Assembly: GCA_945872795.1 (NCBI GenBank)
Contig: CAMCAZ010000037.1
Location: forward strand, 1-36,360
Direction of reading: 5' to 3'
DNA: 36,360 nucleotides
From: Chryseobacterium gleum
GTDB taxonomy: Bacteria > Bacteroidota > Bacteroidia > Flavobacteriales_F > PHOS-HE28
In this document: positions 1 to 8,236 of the stretch, one piece after another
Layout of the letters: every line of letters starts with the position of its first letter
How positions within the stretch are numbered: the stretch's first letter is position 1
Translations under genes and position numbers: made by a program
The notes under the pieces: model-generated
Database searches by the model: none
The model's input: the letters and a program-made list of their open reading frames with translations, nothing else
Told to the model about the DNA's origin: nothing

Positions 1-2
1 AC

Positions 3-275
3 CTGCTCATCGATCGTGATGATAACGTGATCAACCTCTGTGAGATGAAGTTCGCCGCAGGTCCCTTCACCGTTGATAAGAAGTACGCTCGGGAGTTGGC
101 CACGAAGGTGGAGGTGTTCCGCTTTTCCACCCGAACGCGCAAGAGCATCTTCCTCATCTTCGTGACCACGCATGGTTTGGTGCAGAACGCCTACAGCCGA
201 CAGCTGGTGCAGAATGAAGTCGCCTTGGAGGCCCTCTTTGAAGGTGATCAACCGCAGCCAAATATGTCCTATTAG
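3..275 (+). CDS. AAA family ATPase with PD-(D/E)XK nuclease-like C-terminus, 3' fragment
   Basis: Only the last 90 or so codons are in the window; the frame is open to the left edge, so the GTG at 27 is not the true start. The visible part begins LLIDRDDNVINLCEMKF. This is the D...(E)xK core of the PD-(D/E)XK nuclease-like region that ends the Bacteroidota archaeal-type ATPase family (ATPase_2, DUF234-like). It is followed by the family's usual KKY...L..K...FR..T.TRKS.F.....T.G...N.Y....VQNEV.L..LFE ending. The function of these ATPases is not well established; many look like mobile or defence-associated loci. The last ten residues (GDQPQPNMSY) extend past the usual LFE end and are encoded by an inverted repeat. 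Family assignment is from recalled sequence patterns. Confidence 0.75.
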   Translation: MLIDRDDNVINLCEMKFAAGPFTVDKKYARELATKVEVFRFSTRTRKSIFLIFVTTHGLVQNAYSRQLVQNEVALEALFEGDQPQPNMSY

Positions 276-299
276 AACCATATTTGGCTGCGGTTGATC
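246..299. terminator. Perfect 21-bp inverted repeat spanning the ATPase stop codon
   Basis: Arms at 246-266 and 279-299 are exact reverse complements with a 12-nt loop that contains the TAG stop (273-275). It could act as a bidirectional terminator between the ATPase gene and the leftward gene ending at 443. No T-run follows on either strand, so intrinsic termination is not certain; it may equally be a small palindromic repeat element. Confidence 0.6.
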
Positions 300-442
300 T
301 GTTCCTTAGTGCGGCAGAACCGCTAATGCCGGACATCGATAGGCCGCACGCGATAGGGATCGCTGCCAACAGCGCTTAACAGCATTCATCCCATACGCGG
401 TCTGGGTCGCATAGTGCTCCGACCGCCTTCCCTGAGGGCCGC

Positions 443-1699
443 TCACCTCACCTCCACAACCCGCACCCTGTATGGATTCGCCACCCACACACCACGCTCC
501 CACTTCGGATGCGGCATCTGCCGGAACCGATAGCGGCCCGGCGGCAGCGGCTTCATGGTGAACCCGAACGACTGCTGTTCGATATCGCAGCACATCTCGC
601 CGGGAAGCTGGCCGAAGTAAAGGAACACATCGCGTGGACCACCATCCTTCGGGGCTGGTTGTACTCTTGCGTAGGCCTCATATCGCCCGCAAGAACCGCC
701 GATCCAGTGGAAGGTCACCGTGAGTTCATCATCGCTCGTCGGATCGGCCGGGACGATCCTCAGTGACATATCGGAGATCTCCGTCCATATCGAGTCCGGG
801 TCCACAGTGAATTCGATCACCTTGCTTTGTTCGATGGATCGGAATGTGCGCGGATGGATCGTATTGCGGACATTCTCCACGGCGGCGGGCTCCCACCAAC
901 TGCTCAGCTGCAGTACCCGCTTGAACTCGCGGTCCAATTCGGGGTAGGCGCTACCGTTCAGGTCCACCCGGTGGATGCTCCCATCCGTCTCGATGGTCAC
1001 CAACGCCGAGAGGTTTACCCGCGTATTAGTTCGTTCGATCAATGGCTTGCTGAAGTGCGCACGGATGAAGCGATCGAAGTTGGGCATACCTCCGGGGTAG
1101 CTGGCCTCGCGTGCGGCCGTCGGCGGCATACGTGGAACACGCTTCATGAACGGCATCAGGTCCAGGATGCGCACTTCAGCATGAATGCCGCCGCCACGCG
1201 TGTACACCAAACGACCGCCGCGGCAGGCCAGGGTATCCACCGCACCGAAAGGATGCTCCAAGTTCCAACCGGGGCGTTGGGTGTCGCGCCGTTGGAGATC
1301 ATCGGCTTGGTCGCCAAGGCATTTCATGATCCGGCGGGTATCGAGTTCGAATTCCCCTTGAGTGAACGGCAGCCGCAGGGTAAGACCCATCGGTAGCGGG
1401 TCGTAGTTCAGGTAGACGTTCATCATGGCACCGCCGGGCAGGTACTTCACGCTCCATAGGCGATCGTCGTTCGAAGTGTTCACCATGAAGGAAAGCACGC
1501 TATCCCCGGTCGCGGGGCGCAGGTCGTCAACCGTCAACGTGTCGTTGCCCGGTGTGATGACCATGTACTGTGCCCTTCCATCCCGAACCAGCTCATGGTC
1601 CAGCGTCACCACTACGTGGAGGGGCCGCTCCATGGGGCCGGGTTGGGCGGCAGCCAACAAGGAGCCAAGCATCAGGAATGCGGTGATCGTGCTTCGCAT
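443..1699 (-). CDS. Secreted protein with TonB C-terminal-like domain
   Basis: A 418-residue protein. The start at 1699 is chosen because it gives a clean signal peptide (MRSTITAFLMLGSLLAAAQ); an upstream ATG at 1750 would run into the preceding gene and bury the signal. Around residues 205-300 there is a TonB_C-like segment: YPGGMPNFDRFIRAHF, then VNLSALVTIETDGSIHRVDL and ELDREFKRVLQLSSWWEPA. This is the pattern of Bacteroidota energy-transducer-like periplasmic proteins. The rest has no recognised domain; the C-terminal 110 residues resemble a beta-rich module. It lies 35 bp downstream of the diacylglycerol kinase and is probably co-transcribed. A role in the TonB system is not implied: there is no transmembrane anchor or proline-rich spacer. 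Confidence 0.7.
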   Translation of the reverse strand: MRSTITAFLMLGSLLAAAQPGPMERPLHVVVTLDHELVRDGRAQYMVITPGNDTLTVDDLRPATGDSVLSFMVNTSNDDRLWSVKYLPGGAMMNVYLNYDPLPMGLTLRLPFTQGEFELDTRRIMKCLGDQADDLQRRDTQRPGWNLEHPFGAVDTLACRGGRLVYTRGGGIHAEVRILDLMPFMKRVPRMPPTAAREASYPGGMPNFDRFIRAHFSKPLIERTNTRVNLSALVTIETDGSIHRVDLNGSAYPELDREFKRVLQLSSWWEPAAVENVRNTIHPRTFRSIEQSKVIEFTVDPDSIWTEISDMSLRIVPADPTSDDELTVTFHWIGGSCGRYEAYARVQPAPKDGGPRDVFLYFGQLPGEMCCDIEQQSFGFTMKPLPPGRYRFRQMPHPKWERGVWVANPYRVRVVEVR

Positions 1700-1734
1700 G
1701 GCGGTTGGTACACGCGCAGAGCGCAAAGGTTCGA

Positions 1735-2598
1735 TCACCGCACCACCCACAACCGATCCGCCTCCAACCGGAACAGGATGTCGTGCCCTACTTCCAAGGG
1801 TTCACCGTCCAGGTGGGCGGTCGTATCCCGTTGCCATACACTGGCCTTTGTGGCAGTGAGATTCAGGATGTACGCGCTCTTATCCGCCTTGTGCGTGTAG
1901 ATCTGAACGAAGGCCTTGATCAAGGGAAAGAACCCCGGCTTGCGTACCACGCGCAATTCCGCCATGCCATCGTCGGGTTTGCTTCCCGGACTGATGTCCG
2001 CGCCATTCCCGAACTCGCGCGTATTGCAGAAGACGAGCATCAGCACCTGGTGTTCCGTGGTGGTGCCATCGATCGTCACCCTGACGGGCATGGGTGCCGC
2101 ACCGAGGATCTCCTGCACGATGATCTTCGCATAGCCGAACATCCCGCGCCCCTTGCTCTTGTCGAAACGATGGGCCACCCGCGCATCGAAACCGATGCCT
2201 GCAGTGCCCAGGAACAGGTGGTCGTTAAGGTAACAGACGTCCATTGCCGCTGCCGGCGAGGTCAACGCATGCCGCAAAGCTGCAGTGGGGTCCAGGGGCA
2301 GGCCCAGTGACCGTGCATAGCCGTTGCCACTGCCCATGGCCACGACGCCCATTGGGATAGGGGATCCCAGAAGTCCTTGCGCAATGGCGTTGTTGGTGCC
2401 ATCGCCGCCCACACTGATCACCCGGTCGAAGCCGTGCGCCACCGCCTCCCGGGCCAGTTCCGTGCCATGGCCCGGACCTTCGATCTCCCGCAGTTCAAGA
2501 TCGGCACCGATCTCCTGTCGCACGGCCTTAGCGATGGCCTTGATCCGCGGCGCCTGTTTCTTGCCCGACCGTGGGTTGTAGATCACCATCGCCTTCAT
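1735..2598 (-). CDS. Diacylglycerol/lipid kinase (DgkB/YegS family)
   Basis: A 287-residue soluble kinase with the DAGK catalytic domain (PF00781). It opens with MKAMVIYNPRSG, followed by the nucleotide-binding GGDGTNN at residues 64-70 and GSGNGYARSLGLP from residue 89. The beta-sandwich lipid-binding half includes GTAGIGFDARVAH, and the end is AHLDGEP. Members phosphorylate diacylglycerol, or sometimes sphingoid or phosphatidylglycerol lipids, with ATP at the inner face of the membrane. The ATG overlaps the stop of the upstream LtaS-like gene as ATGA (2595-2598), indicating translational coupling. That context favours recycling of diacylglycerol released by phosphoglycerol transfer, which is an inference. 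Exact lipid specificity cannot be read from the sequence. Confidence 0.9.
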   Translation of the reverse strand: MKAMVIYNPRSGKKQAPRIKAIAKAVRQEIGADLELREIEGPGHGTELAREAVAHGFDRVISVGGDGTNNAIAQGLLGSPIPMGVVAMGSGNGYARSLGLPLDPTAALRHALTSPAAAMDVCYLNDHLFLGTAGIGFDARVAHRFDKSKGRGMFGYAKIIVQEILGAAPMPVRVTIDGTTTEHQVLMLVFCNTREFGNGADISPGSKPDDGMAELRVVRKPGFFPLIKAFVQIYTHKADKSAYILNLTATKASVWQRDTTAHLDGEPLEVGHDILFRLEADRLWVVR

Positions 2599-4475
2599 GG
2601 TCGCTGCTGTTCGGTGCTCAGGTCGGCGCGCACGATGTGACCGGTGAATTGCTGGATGGCAGCCTTCAGGTGAAGCTCCATCTCCGCCGCCAGGACGGCA
2701 TCAGGCGCGGAGCCATCCTGGATCGGCACCACGCCCAACACCTGTTCACCATCGAACTGCACCTGCTGGGTAGCGCTGGTGATGGTATAAAGACCATTGT
2801 TGGACCAGATGGCATAGGGTGGGACGGTCGGGTCCAGCGCATTGTGGCCGAAGGCAAAGAAGGGCTTGTCCAGCCCTGCCAGTGCCAGGGCCGTGGGCAG
2901 GATATCGATGTGCTGTGTGATCCGGTCCATCGCCCCGGCCTTCACCCAAGGCGCATAGTACACCAAGGGCACCCAGTAGTCGATGGGCCGGTTTCCCTGT
3001 GAGCCCGAGCGTTCCAGGTCGGCTGTATGGTCGGAGGTGATGACGAAGAGCGTGTTCCCGAACCAAGGCATGGTGCGCGCTGTGGCGAAGAACTGGCGCA
3101 GGGCATCATCGGCATAGCGCAACGTGGGGTGGATGGGCTGTGTGCCCCCGGTAAAACGAGCAGCCTCCACTGTGGGTAGCGCATAGGGGTGATGGCTGCT
3201 GAGCGTGAAGACCGTGCTCATGAAGGGCTGTTGTTCTTGTGCGAGCTGGCGGGCATGGAACTGCAGGAAGGGCCGGTCACGCACCCCCCAGTGTCCATCA
3301 AAATCGTCCTCGCCGTTGTCGTATTCGTTCAGTCCCACGTAGCGCTGGAAACCGGCGCTGTTAGCGAATCCATCGAATCCCATCGTGCCATTGCGACCGC
3401 CGTGGTAGAAGCTGGTCCGATAGCCTTCCTCCTCCAGGATGCTGGCCAGCGATGTGAAGGGCAGGCTGGCGTAGGGCGAGGTGATGAAGGCCTCGTCCAT
3501 CCACTGCGGCATGCTGGCCAGGATGGCCGGTACTCCATCGATGCTCCGCCGGCCATTGGCGTAGGCATTGTTGAAGGTCAGTCCCTGCTCCATCAGTGAA
3601 TCAAGGAAGGGCATATAGCCATCACCCCCGGAAAGTCGGGCGCTGTAGAGTGCGGAAAAGCTTTCGAGGATGATGACCACCACGTTGGGTCGCTCAGGAC
3701 GCATGGCCAGTGAGGCGCTGTCCGGAGTAACACGACCAGGGTGCTGGACCACCGGCCATAGGGCATCGGCCTCCTCCTGAGGCATGTAGGTGCGTTCCAT
3801 CACGATGGGCTTTCCCAAGGTGGTGAGGATGGTGAAGGGCGTGTTCAATACCACCGGCAGATAGCTGGCTCCACCATATCGGGCGCCATCCAAGGCCTGA
3901 AGGGGTATCAATTGGAGACCTCCGCGCGAGGCCAGTACCCATAACGCGACAGCCAGCACACGCCAAGCCACCTGCCCTGGCCAGCGCATCGGGGTTTCCC
4001 GCTGAAAACGGCCCAGTCGGGGATAAGCCCATGCCAATACCGCCAGGCTGCCCACGTACACCAGGCCGATGTGCCAATAATCGCGCAGGAAAGCCGGAGC
4101 TAGGTTGGCCGTATCGCCGCCGGCGGTCAGGATCTGGAGGAAGTCGGCGGTGGAGCGTTTGAGGCTGAAGGCGAAGTAGCCGAGGTCCACACAATTGAAG
4201 AACAGTGCCAGTGCATTGATCGCCAGGAAGAACCCGAACTGGACGCGTCCGAACAACCGGCCGGGCTGCGGCGCGACCAGGACCAACAGCACCCAGGGGA
4301 GGTGGAGCCATGCAATGGCCGAAGCATCGAAGCGCAGGCCACCCGTGAAGGCCGAAAGCGGCGGGTCGGGGAAAAGCTCCCGGTTACAGAGCCAGAACAG
4401 TACCCGCAGCAGGGAATACACAAGGCCCACAGCCCCCAGACGGAGCAGCAGAACGGTCAAGGGGCCACGGAACAT
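2595..4475 (-). CDS. LTA synthase family phosphoglycerol transferase (sulfatase-like)
   Basis: A 626-residue membrane enzyme with about five N-terminal transmembrane segments (roughly 8-30, 48-70, 76-98, 133-152, 168-188) and an extracytoplasmic alkaline-phosphatase-superfamily domain from about residue 260. Visible motifs are PNVVVIILESFSA (metal-binding Glu near 270), NGRRSIDGVPAI (nucleophile region near 310, with Ser where Gram-positive LtaS has Thr), SSHHPYALP near 427 and TSDHTAD near 478. The family transfers phosphoglycerol from phosphatidylglycerol to an acceptor glycan or lipid and leaves diacylglycerol. Gram-negative relatives such as OpgB decorate periplasmic glucans. The acceptor here is unknown. 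It overlaps the diacylglycerol kinase gene by 4 bp. An arylsulfatase role is less likely given the five-helix anchor. Confidence 0.88.
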   Translation of the reverse strand: MFRGPLTVLLLRLGAVGLVYSLLRVLFWLCNRELFPDPPLSAFTGGLRFDASAIAWLHLPWVLLVLVAPQPGRLFGRVQFGFFLAINALALFFNCVDLGYFAFSLKRSTADFLQILTAGGDTANLAPAFLRDYWHIGLVYVGSLAVLAWAYPRLGRFQRETPMRWPGQVAWRVLAVALWVLASRGGLQLIPLQALDGARYGGASYLPVVLNTPFTILTTLGKPIVMERTYMPQEEADALWPVVQHPGRVTPDSASLAMRPERPNVVVIILESFSALYSARLSGGDGYMPFLDSLMEQGLTFNNAYANGRRSIDGVPAILASMPQWMDEAFITSPYASLPFTSLASILEEEGYRTSFYHGGRNGTMGFDGFANSAGFQRYVGLNEYDNGEDDFDGHWGVRDRPFLQFHARQLAQEQQPFMSTVFTLSSHHPYALPTVEAARFTGGTQPIHPTLRYADDALRQFFATARTMPWFGNTLFVITSDHTADLERSGSQGNRPIDYWVPLVYYAPWVKAGAMDRITQHIDILPTALALAGLDKPFFAFGHNALDPTVPPYAIWSNNGLYTITSATQQVQFDGEQVLGVVPIQDGSAPDAVLAAEMELHLKAAIQQFTGHIVRADLSTEQQRP

Positions 4476-4610
4476 GGGTGCGAATTTCGGCAGGGGCGGA
4501 CCATGAACGGCCCGCGACCGAAATATTCATGGCGCCTTCCGCATTCTTCGACCAACAATGTCCTGCCAACAACGCTGGGCCGGATGAACGGACAACGCCC
4601 CGCGCCCCGA

Positions 4611-4618
4611 TACCTTTG
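4611..4618 (+). promoter_or_regulatory. Bacteroidota -7 box upstream of E1 gene
   Basis: TACCTTTG matches TAnnTTTG exactly and ends 18 nt before the ATG at 4637, in the 161-bp gap between divergent genes. No TTTG-like -33 box is seen at the normal spacing. Confidence 0.55.
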
Positions 4619-4636
4619 CGACGCAGAACCGCTACC

Positions 4637-6688
4637 ATGTCCCTACTGACCACCGAAGACCGCCAGCTCCGTTATGAGCGCGGCATGCATTCCGACGCCT
4701 TCCTGCTGAGCACCTACGAGATGCTGGTGTTCCCGCGCATCATCGAGGAGAAGATGCTGAGCCTGCTGCGGCAGGGCAAGATCAGCAAGTGGTTCAGCGG
4801 CATCGGTCAGGAGGCCATCAGTGTGGGTGCAGCCATGGTGCTGCATGAGGAGGAATACATCCTGCCGATGCACCGCAACCTGGGCGTGTTCACCACACGG
4901 GGCATGCCCTTCCAGAAGCTCTTCGCGCAGTGGCAGGGCAAGACCACGGGCTACAGCAAGGGCCGTGAGCGCAGTTTCCACTTCGGCAGCCAGGAGCACA
5001 AGGTGGTGGGCATGATCAGCCACCTCGGGCCGCAGATGGGCATCGCTGACGGCATAGCGCTGGCGCACAAACTGAAGAAGGAGAACCGCTGCACCATCGT
5101 CTTCACCGGTGATGGCGCGACGAGCGAAGGCGACTTCCACGAGAGCGTGAACGTGGCCGCCGTGTGGGACCTGCCGGTGCTCTTCATCATCGAGAACAAC
5201 GGCTACGGACTGAGCACGCCCAGCAGCGAGCAGTTCCGCATGAAGAGCTTCACCGACAAGGCCATCGGCTACGGTATCGAGGCGGTGCAGATCGCGGGGA
5301 ACAACATCCTGGAGGTCTACAACAACCTGGCGAAACTGGCCGACAGCGTGCGCGAGAACCCGCGTCCGATCCTGGTGGAGTGCATGACCTTTCGCATGCG
5401 AGGCCATGAGGAGGCCAGCGGAACGAAGTACGTGCCGAAGGAACTGTTCGAGACCTGGGGCAAGAAGGACCCCGTGATGAACTACGAGACCTGGTTGATC
5501 AGTCAGGGCATTTTGACCGTGGCCAAGCGCGACGAGATCCGTGCCCGCCTGAAGGACAGCATCGAGGACGACCTGAAACACGCGTTCGAGGAGCCGGAGC
5601 CGGTGCCGGTAGAAACGGCTGAATTGGCCGATGTGTACGCGAATGCCGCTTCTGACCTTTCGCCACTGGCTACTGGCCCGTTGGAGGATCGGGCCAGTAG
5701 CCAGCGGCCAGAAGCCAGTGGCGTATTCCCCGAAAAACGCATGATCGACGCCATCCAGGAAGGCCTGCGCCAGAGCATGGAGCGTCACCCGGAGTTGGTG
5801 TTGATGGGCCAAGACATTGCGGAGTACGGCGGTGCCTTCAAGATCACCGATGGCTTTGTGGAGCAGTTCGGGAAGGACCGGGTGCGCAACACGCCGTTGT
5901 GCGAGAGCGCGATCCTCGGTGCTTCGCTGGGCCTGAGCATCAAGGGCATGAAGGCCATGATGGAGATGCAGTTCGCTGATTTCGTGAGCGAGGGCATCAC
6001 CCAGATCTGCAACAACTTCGCGAAGATGCACTACCGCTGGGGCCAGAACGCCGATGTGGTCGTGCGCATGCCCACCGGCGCGGGCGTAGGAGCGGGACCG
6101 TTCCACAGCCAGAGCAACGAGATGTGGTTCGTGAAGACGCCCGGGCTGAAGGTGGTGTACCCAAGCAACCCATACGACGCCAAGGGCCTGCTGATGACCG
6201 CCTTCGATGACCCCAACCCCGTGATGTTCTTCGAGCACAAGGCGATGTACCGCAGCGTGAGCGGACCTGTGCCCGAGCAGCCCTACAGCATTCCCTTCGG
6301 CAAGGCGAACGTTGTGCGGGAAGGCGCTGCGATGAGCATCATCACCTACGGAATGGGCGTTCACTGGGCGGTGGATGTGCAGAAGGAGACCGGCCTCGAT
6401 ATTGAGATCGTCGACCTCCGCACCTTGGTCCCGTTGGATGTGGACACCATCCTCGCCAGCGTGAAGAAGACCGGCAAAGTGCTGTTGCTGCACGAGGACA
6501 CGCTGACCGCAGGTTTCGGTGGTGAGTTGGCCGCGATCATCGCCGAACATGCCTTCGAGCACCTGGATGCGCCGATCGTGCGTCTGGCCAGCTGGGATAC
6601 GCCGGTGCCGTTCTCGGTTCCGCTGGAGCAGGGTTTCCTGCCGAAGGGGAGGTTGAGGGCGGCGGTGGAAAGGTTGGTGGGGTATTGA
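4637..6688 (+). CDS. 2-oxoacid (branched-chain) dehydrogenase E1, alpha/beta fusion
   Basis: A 683-residue thiamine-diphosphate enzyme in which E1 alpha (residues about 20-335) and E1 beta (about 368-683) are one chain, as is common in Bacteroidota. The alpha half has IGQEAISVGAA and the ThDP motif GDGATSEGDFHE at about 158, ending in ENNGYG. The beta half has MGQDIAEYGGAFKIT, the E1 beta core FADFVSEGITQICN and the C-terminal transketolase region (TAGFGGELAA). It decarboxylates 2-oxoacids, most likely branched-chain ones, and reductively acylates the lipoyl group of E2; no E2 or E3 gene is nearby. The start at 4637 is chosen over an upstream in-frame ATG (4478) because it follows a -7 box and gives the family's N-terminus. 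The linker, residues about 342-362, is encoded by a palindromic insert. Confidence 0.92.
   Translation: MSLLTTEDRQLRYERGMHSDAFLLSTYEMLVFPRIIEEKMLSLLRQGKISKWFSGIGQEAISVGAAMVLHEEEYILPMHRNLGVFTTRGMPFQKLFAQWQGKTTGYSKGRERSFHFGSQEHKVVGMISHLGPQMGIADGIALAHKLKKENRCTIVFTGDGATSEGDFHESVNVAAVWDLPVLFIIENNGYGLSTPSSEQFRMKSFTDKAIGYGIEAVQIAGNNILEVYNNLAKLADSVRENPRPILVECMTFRMRGHEEASGTKYVPKELFETWGKKDPVMNYETWLISQGILTVAKRDEIRARLKDSIEDDLKHAFEEPEPVPVETAELADVYANAASDLSPLATGPLEDRASSQRPEASGVFPEKRMIDAIQEGLRQSMERHPELVLMGQDIAEYGGAFKITDGFVEQFGKDRVRNTPLCESAILGASLGLSIKGMKAMMEMQFADFVSEGITQICNNFAKMHYRWGQNADVVVRMPTGAGVGAGPFHSQSNEMWFVKTPGLKVVYPSNPYDAKGLLMTAFDDPNPVMFFEHKAMYRSVSGPVPEQPYSIPFGKANVVREGAAMSIITYGMGVHWAVDVQKETGLDIEIVDLRTLVPLDVDTILASVKKTGKVLLLHEDTLTAGFGGELAAIIAEHAFEHLDAPIVRLASWDTPVPFSVPLEQGFLPKGRLRAAVERLVGY
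5661..5723. repeat. Palindromic repeat inside the E1 linker
   Basis: Three related 18-nt arms lie in the coding sequence. 5663-5680 pairs with 5690-5707 (17 of 18) across a 9-nt loop. The first arm, read as 5661-5678, can alternatively pair with 5706-5723 (17 of 18). The two downstream arms are near-tandem copies. The insert keeps frame and encodes a hydrophilic stretch rich in Ser, Pro and Ala between the two E1 domains. Confidence 0.8.
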
Positions 6689-6747
6689 GCGGTGGTCGGC
6701 AACAGCCCGACAGTGTCCCATCAGGACTGATCCATTTCGACTGTCGA

Positions 6748-8055
6748 TCAACGCAAGGCCACCCAGCCGATGCACGCCAGAGTGACCAGGAACATGGCCG
6801 CGAATCCCGGAGTCACCGCCTTGCGCAGCGCGGGGCCGCCCAGGGTGACGACGATGACGAACTTGACAAGCGTATTGGACAGCGCAGCCAATAGAATGGT
6901 GATCATGGCCGTATGCGTGACACACGTGTCATTGGACATGCGTGCCATGCCCAGGGTGATCGCGTCCATGTCGGTGGCGCCCGATAGCAGGCCGGCCACG
7001 TAGGTGCCGGTGTCGCCAAACCGCTCCTGTGCAAAGGAGGTGAGCCAGCGAACGGCCGCGTAGATGAGCGCGAACTGCAAGGCTACCCGTAGGTTCAGGG
7101 GGTTGGTGAGCGGTGCTTCGGTCCCTTCCTCGGAACTCTTCGTGCGGAGCATGGCGAAGGCGACCCCGAAACCCGCAAGGGCGATCAGGCCGATGGGCAG
7201 CCAAAGTTTACCGGCAAGGGCAGGTGCCACCACCACCACCTCCAACAGCACCCGGGGGAACATGATGGCCGACGAGGCGATGATGCTCAACGCCAGAAAG
7301 GGGAGTGGGCCACTGCCCTCCCGAGCCCGCCGGGCGAAGGTGAGCGCCACCGCCGTGCTGGACACCAGGCCGCCGAGGACCCCCGCCCACAACGTGCCCT
7401 TGCTGCCCCCCAGGACCTTGGAGAGCAGGTAACCCGTCAAACCGATGCCCGAGACCAGGATCACCATGGTCCAGATCTCCTTGGGGTTGAACGAACCATG
7501 GGGCCCATAACCGGTGTTGGGCAGGAAGGGTAGCACCAAGGCACTGATGATCACGAATTCGATGATGGCGCGGACGTCCTGCTCCGTCAGGGTCTTCACG
7601 AAGCGGTGCAGGGGGAGTTTGAACGAGAGCAGCAGCGCCATCAGTACCGCGAGCCCCACGGCGAGCAACAACTGGCCTTGGAACGCCAGGCCGCCCAAGA
7701 GAAAGGCGAGCATGGCGGTGATCTCCGAGGTGGCCCCTACATCGCCCCCGCGACCGCTGATCAGGTAGGATGTGATGACCAGGCCGAAGAAGCCGGCCAG
7801 CGACACGATGTAGAGCCACACGCCCCACTCCTCGGCCAGGAGCGCAGCGAGGAAGCCGAAAAGAGTGATCAGGGTATACGTGCGCAGTCCGGCGAACTGA
7901 TGGCCCAGACGACCGTTCGACCCCATCCCTGGTTCGCGGACCTGCTTGGCGAACTCACGTTCCAGCCCGATCAGGAAGCCGGTCCCGGCAGCGACCAGCA
8001 ATCGCACCCATACGGGTACATCCTGCTCCATCCACCATAGGGTGACCTCGTCCAT
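6748..8055 (-). CDS. MgtC/SapB and DUF4010 family membrane protein
   Basis: A 435-residue polytopic membrane protein with about 12 hydrophobic segments. The N-terminal third carries the MgtC/SapB-like signature GFLIGLEREFAK followed by AGLRTYTLITLFG. The remainder is the DUF4010 region, including VGATSEITAMLAFLLGGL, VSSTAVALTFARRARE and LLSGATDMDAITLGMARM. Function is unproven; MgtC proteins affect magnesium and phosphate homeostasis in pathogens, and DUF4010 members are often annotated as putative transporters. The ATG at 8055 is preferred; a GTG at 8073 would add six residues. A possible -7 box (TAGATTTC, complement of 8085-8092) lies upstream. The gene is convergent with E1, with 59 bp between them and no strong terminator. 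Confidence 0.85.
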   Translation of the reverse strand: MDEVTLWWMEQDVPVWVRLLVAAGTGFLIGLEREFAKQVREPGMGSNGRLGHQFAGLRTYTLITLFGFLAALLAEEWGVWLYIVSLAGFFGLVITSYLISGRGGDVGATSEITAMLAFLLGGLAFQGQLLLAVGLAVLMALLLSFKLPLHRFVKTLTEQDVRAIIEFVIISALVLPFLPNTGYGPHGSFNPKEIWTMVILVSGIGLTGYLLSKVLGGSKGTLWAGVLGGLVSSTAVALTFARRAREGSGPLPFLALSIIASSAIMFPRVLLEVVVVAPALAGKLWLPIGLIALAGFGVAFAMLRTKSSEEGTEAPLTNPLNLRVALQFALIYAAVRWLTSFAQERFGDTGTYVAGLLSGATDMDAITLGMARMSNDTCVTHTAMITILLAALSNTLVKFVIVVTLGGPALRKAVTPGFAAMFLVTLACIGWVALR

Positions 8056-8180
8056 CTGCCGCTCGTTGAACACCGATGCTCGCCGAAATCTACGACGGGC
8101 AGCGGGGACCGCCCCTGACGTTCGTCCGGTGCCAGATCTCCATCTTCCCTACCCTCAGGTCACCAAGGATGGTGGGTGAG

Positions 8181-8192
8181 CGGACCGGTCCG
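8181..8192. repeat. 12-bp perfect palindrome in a divergent promoter region
   Basis: CGGACCGGTCCG is its own reverse complement and lies between the divergent starts at 8055 and 8237. It could be an operator for a dimeric regulator; there is no second copy nearby to support this. Confidence 0.3.
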
Positions 8193-8236
8193 GTGGAGCC
8201 AATCGTGTATCTTGCCTTCAAATCGATCAACCCTGC

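Noticed and set aside
6708-6746. Terminator between E1 and the DUF4010 gene (CGACAGT with ACTGTCG)
   Set aside because: The seven-bp arms are separated by a 25-nt loop and there is no T-run, too weak to call.
4643-6925. A 760-codon open frame antisense to the E1 gene
   Set aside because: It mirrors the E1 coding strand in a high-GC gene; the translation is His/Arg/Gly-rich with no domain, while the plus-strand frame has complete E1 motifs.
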